Shown here in pieces: positions 1-6,291 of a stretch of 8,403 bases of DNA; positions within the stretch are counted from its first letter, which is position 1, and each line of letters begins with the position of its first letter. The notes below the pieces were generated by a model. That model made no database searches and was not told the origin of the DNA. It worked only from the letters and a program-made list of their open reading frames with translations. Both the position numbers and the translations under genes were made by a program. The stretch is from contig MGDZ01000018.1 of the NCBI GenBank assembly GCA_001791115.1, positions 1 to 8,403 on the forward strand, read 5' to 3'. The DNA comes from Candidatus Uhrbacteria bacterium RIFCSPHIGHO2_02_FULL_57_19. Lineage in GTDB: Bacteria > Patescibacteriota > Patescibacteriia > 2-12-FULL-57-11.

Positions 1-3000
1 TCGCCGCCGCGGATAATCACCCGGTAATATTTGTCAGTAATCCAGGAAGCGGCCAAAGTAAAACCGCGGGTCGTTCCCCTCTCGTCAGTAGTCAGAATCA
101 CCGAAACTCCCGGCAAACCGTCCGCCTCGGCAAAGGAACTGCAGGATTCATTATTGCAGGTAAAAACCTGGATGGTGTTGTTATTCAAAGTGGCCGGTGT
201 GATGGCTGTGTTGAAATCAGCCCCGGCCTGGGCATTAGGGCAGGCCTCATTACAGTTGGGCCAGAAGCGAATCACTTCCGGATCAAGGAAGTTGATGGCG
301 AGTTCCCCGGTGTCGCTCTTGTTTTCGGAGGTCAGGGTGGCCCGGATGATGGCCGGGTCGTCGGGTGGAGTTTCGGCCCGAGCCGTGGCTTGCTCCTCGC
401 AGGCCGGACGGCCGGCAATGGGGGCAATTGCCGCCTCGTTTACCGCGCTCCTTCCGTCGGCATAGGCGCTCTCCCATTCCCATTGCCAGGGATAAGTGCT
501 GCAATCCAGGATGTTGCAGTTGGCCGCCGTGGGGTTGGCCCGGTAATTCACCGTCTCATCCTGCTCGTCGGCCAAATATTCCGCCGGGGCAACCTCGACA
601 TGATCCACGGCGCAGACCTCGGCGCTGGCTCTGGTTTTAAAAACCCAAACATAATCCCCGCCTTCTTCGCCGTCGCGATCTCCGTCGAGGAACAATCCGT
701 CAACCGAACGCGCTCCGCCCGGCGAACCATCGGCCGCGGTGCCGTCAATGGTCACCTGGTACCAAGTGGAAGGATCCAGGGGATATCTTGGATCAAAGGT
801 AAAGGCGTCCCCCGACGCTCCGCCGTCTGACCAAGGGCTTATGCCCACCGAGCCGGAGAGATCCTCGGCGGCGCAAGATGCCGGGTCAAATCCACCAGGC
901 CCGCTTCCGCATTTTTTAACCGAGACAGCGGTTCGGAGCGTCGGATCATCCATGTCCGCCGTGATCCGCGCTCCAATGTCGGCATTAACGCAACCATCGG
1001 AAGTTGAGCGGAAAGGCGTGGGAGACTGGGTTAACCCCCGACAGGTGGAGTCCTCCACCACTTGAGGAACGATGGGGATAATGCCCGTGGAGAAACGGTA
1101 TTGGAATCCGCCGGATGGCGCGGACGCGGCGCAGTCGGCGCGGCAAGAGCCGTCGCCGCAGCAGGAAAGCCCGGCGCGGCAGCCGGAATCCGGCGAGCAG
1201 ACCCCGACGGCAAATGGCAATCCGTTAGAGAGCTCGGCTCTGGCCCGCAGAGCCACAACCGGCCCAGAGGCGGCTCCAGCCGGAACGCGGACGCCGGAGA
1301 TGGCGGCATCACTCCAGGAAATACCCAGTGGATCGGCCAGAAGCGCCTCGGTGAAGCGAACCGTGCCCGACTGACTGCCCAGTCGCTCGCCGAAAATCCG
1401 CGCTCTGGTTCCTTCCGGCCCGTTGTCCGGATCAACCAGACAGATGCCCGGCCCGGCCGGGGCGGCGTTGACCGTAAAATCAGCGGTATTCGACTCCACT
1501 CGATCGTTTCTCTGCACCTTGACCGAGTGGCTGGCCTGTTCGATCGAGGTCACCCCGTCGCGGTACTTGGCCGGCACCTTGACCGTGATGGAATCGGGTT
1601 TCCAAAAATCAAGCGAACAGGCCGAGGGAAAATCGGTGGAACCCACGGCCGTGGTCCCATCCGCTAGTTGGAAGAGCACTGTGCCGGCCACGCTCCCAAA
1701 ATTTTCGCCGCGGACCGTGACATATTGCCCGGGCGGACCGGAGGCCGGGTCAATAGCCGTGATCTGCGGGAGAGTGCCGGCTTCCGGTGGGAGAAGCGTG
1801 AAATTCTTGAAATTGGAATCGAGGCCGCCGACGCGCGCCCGCAGACGTCCGGGGGTTTCAACAATCACTGGCACTGTGGGTACTACGGCCCTAATCTCCT
1901 CTGGATTCCAGGATTCCGGAGAGATTCCCGGAGCATTGGTGTCGCGTCCGGAAAAAGTGAAAACCACCCCATTAGTCCCCTGCTCGTCACCGAAATTGGT
2001 TCCGGAGAGAGTTACCCCGCCGCCGACTATCCCCTGATTGGGCGATAACCGGCAGATGCCCGGGCGAGAGATGGCGTTTATGGCGAAGTCCGGCAGATTT
2101 GGGCCGCGGCCGTCGTCGGTCGCGTCGCTCTGTCCGTTTCCCGAGATTATCATGATTGGCCCGGAAGCGGCGGCCGCGGGCACGACCACGGTGATTTCCT
2201 TGTCGCTCCAAGCTCCGCTCTCGCAGAGCCCGGCTTCCACATCATCCGCCTCGCCTTCAGCTCCCAGGAAAATCACCCGTCCTTCCGATCCGAAAAAGTC
2301 GCCGGAGACAGTGACCAGGGTCCCCGAAGCCCCATCGCCAGGGGAAACGGCATCAATCCGCGGAATGTCCACGCACACTCCTTCCCGGCAAGCGCCGGAC
2401 GCGCAGTCACCGTCCCCGCTGCAGGATCCTCCGGCGCAGGAACCGCAGGACCCCCCGCAATCCACCGCGGTCTCGTCGCCATCCAAAACTCCGTTAAAAC
2501 AAGCGGCAGGTCGGACCACTACCGGCACAGACCCGGAAAAGGCTTGGTTGGCATCAACATCCGCGGCCCGGGCCGAGAGCGAGTGGCCGCCGGTTGCGAC
2601 ATCCGTCGTGTCCCAGTCCTCGGTGGCGATAAAATCAGGGGCAACCCCGGCCGGAGCCGCGGTGGCTGCCACGCTTCCGTCGGCGGAAATCTCCACCAGC
2701 GAAATTCCGGCGTCATCCACGGCATGAACCTGCACCGGCACGAGCGAATCGGCTGGAACAGACTGGCCGGGATCAGGCGAGAGGATCTCAACTAGCGACG
2801 GCGGTGAGACGTCCACTAGCGAACCGGTGCGGAACTGAGCGCTGCAGTTGGGGGCCAGCCCGCCGCAAAGCAGACTTCGGCCGTCGGCGCTCCTGATACC
2901 CGAAGTGACGGTCACTGTAAACTGGGTGTCGGCATCAAAACAGAATCGATCGACATTGGGATCGGGACAAGGAGCCGAGGAAGTGAACTCAATGACTGTT

Positions 3001-3605
3001 CCCGAAGCGCTGATGGTTCCATTGACAGTGCCGCCTGGGCCGGCCACGCTTAGATTCCCGGGCACCGAGGCGCCATCCACAGCCCGTGAGACAATCACCC
3101 GGACCGTGACATTGCGGATGGGAACGTCGCCGGATGGCGAAAAAGAGCGGACATAGAAAGCATCGGAGGGCAAACCAGCTCCCGGTCCGCCTCCGCCGCC
3201 CGGTCCGCCGCCGCCCGGCCCCACTCCGGTGGTGGCCTCGACCAAGCTCGAGATGACGAATTGAGCAATGGCAAAGGCCGAGAGCATGATGGCCAGTCCG
3301 ATCACCGCCGAAGTCAAAACCTTTTTGGCCTTTTCCACCTTTTCCTCATTGCCGGCGGCTGTCATCCACAAGAACCCGCCGTAAAGGATAAGCACCACGG
3401 CAACAATACCCAGAAGCCCGAAGAAGTTGCGGATGATTCGGGCGGCGACGATCCGGACATCGGTAGTGGCCAATCCAATGGCCTCCCCCACCTCGGGGGT
3501 CAGCCCAAGATTGACCTGAGCCAAAACTTCCGGCGCAAACATAAAGCCAGCGATGCCCAGCATCGCGATTCCAGAGATCAATGCTCGCCACCGGCTATTT
3601 TTCAT
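1..3605 (-). CDS. Giant secreted T4SS-pilin-like / IPT-TIG / Cys-rich surface protein, 3' end beyond window
   Basis: Reading from ATG 3605 there is no stop for 1201 codons to the window edge, so the C-terminus is missing. An in-frame TAA at 3617-3615 fixes the start; no good Shine-Dalgarno is visible. Residues 1-29 form a Sec signal peptide (cleavage after VLA). Residues 30-127 are a two-helix VirB2/T4SS-pilin-like module, helices about 61-82 and 96-122 around a Lys-rich loop. A Gly/Pro linker (127-145) follows. Then come an SbsA-type Ig-like domain (146-262), another Ig-like domain (267-366), an eight-Cys module (369-411), four IPT/TIG repeats (about 414-510, 514-608, 612-715, 718-802), a six-Cys patch (803-825), an SbsA-like Ig domain (about 850-995, ending YVWVFKT) and more Ig-like sequence to 1201. 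By the positive-inside rule the Ig domains lie outside the cell. An adhesin or surface-stalk role is inferred; the ligand is unknown. It lies 17 bp after its paralogue. Confidence 0.9.
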   Translation of the reverse strand, partial: MKNSRWRALISGIAMLGIAGFMFAPEVLAQVNLGLTPEVGEAIGLATTDVRIVAARIIRNFFGLLGIVAVVLILYGGFLWMTAAGNEEKVEKAKKVLTSAVIGLAIMLSAFAIAQFVISSLVEATTGVGPGGGGPGGGGGPGAGLPSDAFYVRSFSPSGDVPIRNVTVRVIVSRAVDGASVPGNLSVAGPGGTVNGTISASGTVIEFTSSAPCPDPNVDRFCFDADTQFTVTVTSGIRSADGRSLLCGGLAPNCSAQFRTGSLVDVSPPSLVEILSPDPGQSVPADSLVPVQVHAVDDAGISLVEISADGSVAATAAPAGVAPDFIATEDWDTTDVATGGHSLSARAADVDANQAFSGSVPVVVRPAACFNGVLDGDETAVDCGGSCGSCAGGSCSGDGDCASGACREGVCVDIPRIDAVSPGDGASGTLVTVSGDFFGSEGRVIFLGAEGEADDVEAGLCESGAWSDKEITVVVPAAAASGPIMIISGNGQSDATDDGRGPNLPDFAINAISRPGICRLSPNQGIVGGGVTLSGTNFGDEQGTNGVVFTFSGRDTNAPGISPESWNPEEIRAVVPTVPVIVETPGRLRARVGGLDSNFKNFTLLPPEAGTLPQITAIDPASGPPGQYVTVRGENFGSVAGTVLFQLADGTTAVGSTDFPSACSLDFWKPDSITVKVPAKYRDGVTSIEQASHSVKVQRNDRVESNTADFTVNAAPAGPGICLVDPDNGPEGTRARIFGERLGSQSGTVRFTEALLADPLGISWSDAAISGVRVPAGAASGPVVALRARAELSNGLPFAVGVCSPDSGCRAGLSCCGDGSCRADCAASAPSGGFQYRFSTGIIPIVPQVVEDSTCRGLTQSPTPFRSTSDGCVNADIGARITADMDDPTLRTAVSVKKCGSGPGGFDPASCAAEDLSGSVGISPWSDGGASGDAFTFDPRYPLDPSTWYQVTIDGTAADGSPGGARSVDGLFLDGDRDGEEGGDYVWVFKTRASAEVCAVDHVEVAPAEYLADEQDETVNYRANPTAANCNILDCSTYPWQWEWESAYADGRSAVNEAAIAPIAGRPACEEQATARAETPPDDPAIIRATLTSENKSDTGELAINFLDPEVIRFWPNCNEACPNAQAGADFNTAITPATLNNNTIQVFTCNNESCSSFAEADGLPGVSVILTTDERGTTRGFTLAASWITDKYYRVIIRGG
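3225..3518 (-). repeat. Dispersed direct repeat, copy 2: pilin-like module of the giant gene
   Basis: This encodes residues 30-127 of the giant protein and is the partner of 5084-5377. Similarity starts at the mature N-terminus (QVNLGLTPE) and stops at the Gly/Pro linker. The signal peptides and Ig regions on either side do not align, so only the anchor module is shared. Confidence 0.9.
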
Positions 3606-3622
3606 TTGGCATTTTTAATTTC

Positions 3623-5488
3623 TTACGGTCCGCCGCAGATAGGCGCTCCACCGGCAAATTCGCAGGCCGTATCGCAGGGAATTCCGTTGCAGCAATATGG
3701 CCTGCCGGCCAAGGACTCGGGCGTGCAGCCGGCGGCCGCGGCAGTCGAAGCCGCGCCGGGATAAAAGCAGTTCTGAAGAACATCAGTAACTTTGGAAGAA
3801 ATGTTGGGAATGTAATTGGTCTCGGGCAGGAACAGACAGTGGTTGATAACGGCCTGGCTCCGTACCGGCACCACTCCCGCGCCTGCAGGCACCCCTGTCT
3901 CGTCCAAATGATCTCCAGTCAGGTAAAAACAGATATTGGGAGCAGGCACGGCCTCCATCCGGATTGACTGGGAGTTCATCCGGATTGACTGGGAGTTAAA
4001 GGAGAGCAAACTCATCAGTTTGGAAAAAGCAACAGTCACCGGCCGGTCGGGCATAACTGACCCTTCGTTGACTCCCGGGGCAATGGATTCGATAACCGGC
4101 GGAGTCAGATCGATGGCGTTCGAGGTGTTGAAAACCCAGGCGTAATTGTCAGCGTCCGGACCAGTGGCAATGCCGTCAGCGCTCCCGTCCAATGAATTTC
4201 CGGTCATGTCCGTGGCTCCGTTCGAGGGAACAATGGCCGGATCAGCGGCCGGCGGTTCTAGTCCCAAAGTGGCCGCGCGCACCACGGCCGAGATGCGCTC
4301 TCCGCCCGGCAAACAGAAGACGTCGGCTCCGCAGGAGTTAGTGCCACAGAGATCGTCGGTGACAAACTCAATGGTTCGGTAGCCGTTGCCGATGCCGAAG
4401 GAACCGCCAACAGGCCCGCCGCCGCTCTCCACTCTTAGATTCTGGAAGCCCGGGAGGTTGCCGGTCACAGTCGTCGGATCCATGGCTTCGGAAAAATTAA
4501 CCTGGATGATGATGTTCCGAGGATTGGTCGAGCCGGCAAAGGGAATGACTGAAAGGACCGTGGGCGGGGTATTGTCGACAAAGGTGCCGGTCTCAAAGCC
4601 CCATTGGTACCCCTCGGCGAAACTGCCGGCAAAGGCCGGATCCCCGTCGGCTGTGAGGATCCCGGTGTCTCCGCCGGTGAGCCGCACCAGGTAGCCAACA
4701 TCCTCCGAGGGGGAACCCAGGAGCGGGACCGGATCGAAAACGAAAGTTTTAAGATCAGAAGTAAAGCCCACCCGCACCTGGTCCGAGGCCAAAGGCGAGG
4801 CGCCCTGGATGTCCTGGACAACGCGCACGTTCCCATCCTCTAGCGCGGCAAAGGCCGGGGCCGTGTCGTCCGAGGTGTCAGTCGGGGTTCCCCCGTCGTC
4901 GTAGCCGCGGATAAAGCTCGAAATCAGCATCGGTTCTTTGAAGGTGACCGTGATCCGCGTGTTGCGAGGAATGTTGGTCGCGTCGCGGGGCGGGTAATGG
5001 GCTTCGATGATGCCGTTCCCCAGCGCGCCGGAGAGAGGCACCGGAGCCGCGCCCATTCCGCCTCCCGGTCCTCTTCCGCCTCCTCCGGTAGTGGCCTCAA
5101 TCAAACTGTTGATGACGAACTGGGCGATGGCCACGGCCGAGAGCATGATGGCCAGTCCGATGACCGCGTTAACCAGAATCCGTTTGGCCTTGTCGATCTT
5201 TTCCACCTCGCCCTGGGAAGTCATCCACAGGAACCCGCCGTATAGAATAAGCACCACGGCAATAATGCCCAAAAGCCCGAAAAAGGACTGGATAATGCGG
5301 GCCACGATGATGCGGATGTCGGTGGTGGCCAGACCGATTTCGCCTCCGATTTCCGGAGTCAGCCCCAAGTTGACCTGAGCCGCGGCCGGCCCGACAACGA
5401 AAAAGACCGCCAATAAAACTCCGACAAGGAGAGCGGTCTTTTTGATCGTCTCTTTTAGACGATCTTGATTTGTTTTGGTGTCAAGCAT
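3623..5488 (-). CDS. Secreted T4SS-pilin-like protein with SbsA-type Ig-like domains, 621 aa
   Basis: ATG 5488 to TAA 3623. Residues 1-37 are a Sec signal peptide (KK at 16-17, hydrophobic core 18-33, cleavage after AAA). Residues 38-135 form the pilin-like hairpin, helices about 69-90 and 104-130 separated by the charged loop GEVEKIDKAKR. A Gly-rich linker (135-148) follows. Three bacterial Ig-like segments of SbsA/Big_5 type come next: about 155-303, 306-457 and 460-575. The second and third open with NTPP or LTPP, and the first two end YQWGFET and YAWVFNT. The C-terminal tail is Cys-rich (574, 588, 599, 600, 605, 609, 618, including PYCCNGIPC). NSQSIRM occurs twice in tandem at 498-511, from a 21-bp DNA duplication. 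The N-terminal module closely matches the next gene; the rest does not. Likely a membrane-anchored or pilus-associated surface protein; adhesion is inference. The 39-bp gap from yqeY has no strong Shine-Dalgarno or promoter. Confidence 0.92.
   Translation of the reverse strand: MLDTKTNQDRLKETIKKTALLVGVLLAVFFVVGPAAAQVNLGLTPEIGGEIGLATTDIRIIVARIIQSFFGLLGIIAVVLILYGGFLWMTSQGEVEKIDKAKRILVNAVIGLAIMLSAVAIAQFVINSLIEATTGGGGRGPGGGMGAAPVPLSGALGNGIIEAHYPPRDATNIPRNTRITVTFKEPMLISSFIRGYDDGGTPTDTSDDTAPAFAALEDGNVRVVQDIQGASPLASDQVRVGFTSDLKTFVFDPVPLLGSPSEDVGYLVRLTGGDTGILTADGDPAFAGSFAEGYQWGFETGTFVDNTPPTVLSVIPFAGSTNPRNIIIQVNFSEAMDPTTVTGNLPGFQNLRVESGGGPVGGSFGIGNGYRTIEFVTDDLCGTNSCGADVFCLPGGERISAVVRAATLGLEPPAADPAIVPSNGATDMTGNSLDGSADGIATGPDADNYAWVFNTSNAIDLTPPVIESIAPGVNEGSVMPDRPVTVAFSKLMSLLSFNSQSIRMNSQSIRMEAVPAPNICFYLTGDHLDETGVPAGAGVVPVRSQAVINHCLFLPETNYIPNISSKVTDVLQNCFYPGAASTAAAAGCTPESLAGRPYCCNGIPCDTACEFAGGAPICGGP
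3956..3997. repeat. Perfect 21-bp tandem duplication (2 copies)
   Basis: Positions 3956-3976 and 3977-3997 are identical 21-mers, and the flanking bases do not extend the match. Both lie in the 621-residue protein gene and encode NSQSIRM twice (residues 498-511), keeping the frame. Perfect identity points to a recent duplication by slippage or unequal exchange. Confidence 0.97.
5084..5377 (-). repeat. Dispersed direct repeat, copy 1: pilin-like module of the 621-aa gene
   Basis: This encodes residues 38-135 of the 621-residue protein and aligns without gaps to 3225-3518 at a constant offset of 1859 bp. By hand count about 76 of 98 residues are identical. The longest run I checked at DNA level is a 27-bp exact match, 5135-5161 against 3276-3302. 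Confidence 0.9.
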
Positions 5489-5527
5489 GAAACACCGAGA
5501 ATAAATTGTCTTTGCTCTCTAGCTGGT

Positions 5528-5968
5528 TTAACCCAACGCTTCTTTTACCAACTTGGACACCAAACCGCCGTCGGCTTTGCCGCGGAGATCCTTCATCAGC
5601 GCTCCAGTCACCTGGCCAGCGTCCGACGGCCCGGCGCCGAGTTCGGCGACTTTAGAAACGACTGCCGTCCGCACTTCCTCCTCGGTCATCTGCGCCGGCA
5701 GATAGGCTGAAAGGAGCGCTATCTCGCGCTCCGCCTTTTCCGCCAAATCAGCCCTTCCTCCAGCGCGAAACTGCTCCAGGGAATCGCGAAGTTTTTTCAC
5801 CTCACTGGCGATGATGGCCTGCGCTTGTTCGTCCGTCAGGGATTGTCTGGCCTCGATCTCGGCGTTTTTGAACGCGGCCCGAATCATACGCAGCGCCCCT
5901 AAGGCGAAGGCGTCTCTGGATTTCAAGGCCTGTTCGGCATCGCCGGTGATTTTCTCGGTGAGGGTCAT
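5528..5968 (-). CDS. yqeY: GatB/YqeY domain protein
   Basis: This 146-residue protein matches the YqeY family in length and pattern. It is mostly helical, with ALRMIRAAFKNAEIEAR near residues 25-41, a central AYLPAQMTEEEVR segment, and a C-terminal stretch GALMKDLRGKADGGLV. The domain is homologous to the tail of the GatB subunit of the tRNA-dependent amidotransferase, which helps bind tRNA. The free-standing protein is thought to be tRNA-related, but its exact role is not settled. The gene lies 4 bp after the rpsU stop if ATG 5968 is used. A GTG at 5971 lies directly upstream in frame and would leave a 1-bp gap; neither start has a well-spaced Shine-Dalgarno, so translational coupling to rpsU is likely. 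Close association of rpsU with yqeY is common in bacteria. Confidence 0.93.
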   Translation of the reverse strand: MTLTEKITGDAEQALKSRDAFALGALRMIRAAFKNAEIEARQSLTDEQAQAIIASEVKKLRDSLEQFRAGGRADLAEKAEREIALLSAYLPAQMTEEEVRTAVVSKVAELGAGPSDAGQVTGALMKDLRGKADGGLVSKLVKEALG

Positions 5969-5972
5969 CACC

Positions 5973-6227
5973 TTAACGCCGCCGCCCGCGCTGGAGGTCT
6001 TCCTCTTTCAATTTCCCGGACCGCAACAGATAATCGCGCGTCTTTCTTACCTTGGCGCGATGAATGGCCGAGGAACGAATCTCCCGCTTGGTCTGAGGCG
6101 ACTCGTAATAACGGACCTTTTTGGCCTGAATCAGTCTTCCGGAAAGCTGAATCCGCCGACTGAAACGGCGCAGCATGCTCTCGAAGCTTTCCCCTTTTTT
6201 TCGTCGAACTTCTGCCAGAAATGTCAC
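5973..6227 (-). CDS. rpsU: 30S ribosomal protein S21 (bS21)
   Basis: This small, highly basic protein has the S21 signature ESFESMLRRFSRRIQLSG near its N-terminus, followed by KKVRYYESPQTKRE and an Arg/Lys-rich tail ending RGRRR. S21 binds the 30S subunit near the 3' end of 16S rRNA and aids initiation. At 84 residues it is longer than the roughly 70-residue E. coli protein, because of an extended basic C-terminus as seen in other CPR S21 proteins. The annotated start is GTG 6227, bounded by an in-frame TAA at 6245-6243. A CTG at 6218, three codons in, fits the Shine-Dalgarno spacing better and would give an N-terminus like other S21 proteins (M-A-E-V-R-R). A candidate promoter lies just upstream. 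It probably forms a unit with yqeY. Confidence 0.94.
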   Translation of the reverse strand: MTFLAEVRRKKGESFESMLRRFSRRIQLSGRLIQAKKVRYYESPQTKREIRSSAIHRAKVRKTRDYLLRSGKLKEEDLQRGRRR

Positions 6228-6230
6228 CTT
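6216..6230 (-). promoter_or_regulatory. rpsU ribosome binding region with competing GTG and CTG starts
   Basis: On the minus strand AAGGTGA (6230-6224) matches the 16S anti-Shine-Dalgarno region, followed by five bases (CATTT) and an in-frame CTG at 6218-6216. The GTG at 6227-6225 is embedded in this same motif and is preceded only by AAAGGA at very short spacing. The spacing therefore favours CTG, although GTG is the more usual start codon. This is a reading of spacing only. Confidence 0.45.
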
Positions 6231-6240
6231 CCTTTCTACG

Positions 6241-6251
6241 GGTTATTAACC
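6241..6251. repeat. 11-bp perfect palindrome in the rpsU leader
   Basis: GGTTATTAACC is an inverted repeat with 5-bp arms around a central T. It lies just downstream of the candidate -10 element, at or next to the predicted transcription start and before the rpsU ribosome binding region. It could be an operator or a weak leader hairpin. It is short and AT-rich enough to occur by chance. Confidence 0.25.
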
Positions 6252-6260
6252 AAACTTCTT

Positions 6261-6288
6261 ATTAAAATTTATCACGCTTTACCCTCAA
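6261..6288 (-). promoter_or_regulatory. Candidate sigma70-type promoter for rpsU-yqeY
   Basis: In the 64-bp AT-rich gap between hisS and rpsU the minus strand has TTGAGG (6288-6283; 4 of 6 to TTGACA), a 16-bp spacer, and TTTAAT (6266-6261; 5 of 6 to TATAAT). Transcription would start near 6254, giving a leader of about 27 nt before GTG 6227. It is the only stretch of this AT richness among the gene junctions. The call rests on consensus match alone. Confidence 0.45.
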
Positions 6289-6291
6289 TGG

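Noticed and set aside
31..2727. Several plus-strand open frames of 100-230 codons opposite the giant gene
   Set aside because: They lie antisense to an uninterrupted 1201-codon frame, have low-complexity Pro/Ser/Arg-rich products with no recognisable domains, and are expected by-products of GC-rich coding sequence.
3171..3227. Short GGC/CCG-rich repeats as a microsatellite
   Set aside because: They encode the Gly/Pro linker between the hairpin and the first Ig domain, a common feature of such fusions; unit lengths are irregular.
3346..3591. 81-codon minus-strand frame overlapping the 5' end of the giant gene
   Set aside because: It is a +1 shadow of the signal peptide and hairpin region; the overlapping frame has the signal peptide and paralogue similarity.
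3606..3622. Possibility that the 621-residue protein and the giant protein are one gene split by a frameshift
   Set aside because: The downstream frame opens with its own signal peptide and a full second copy of the pilin-like module, so they are two complete starts.
5489..5527. Promoter or terminator between yqeY and the 621-residue gene
   Set aside because: TTTATT could pass as a -10 box, but no -35 match sits at a usable distance, and there is no stem followed by a T run.
6228..6291. Rho-independent terminator after hisS
   Set aside because: There is no GC-rich stem followed by a T tract; the only inverted repeat is the short GGTTATTAACC palindrome.
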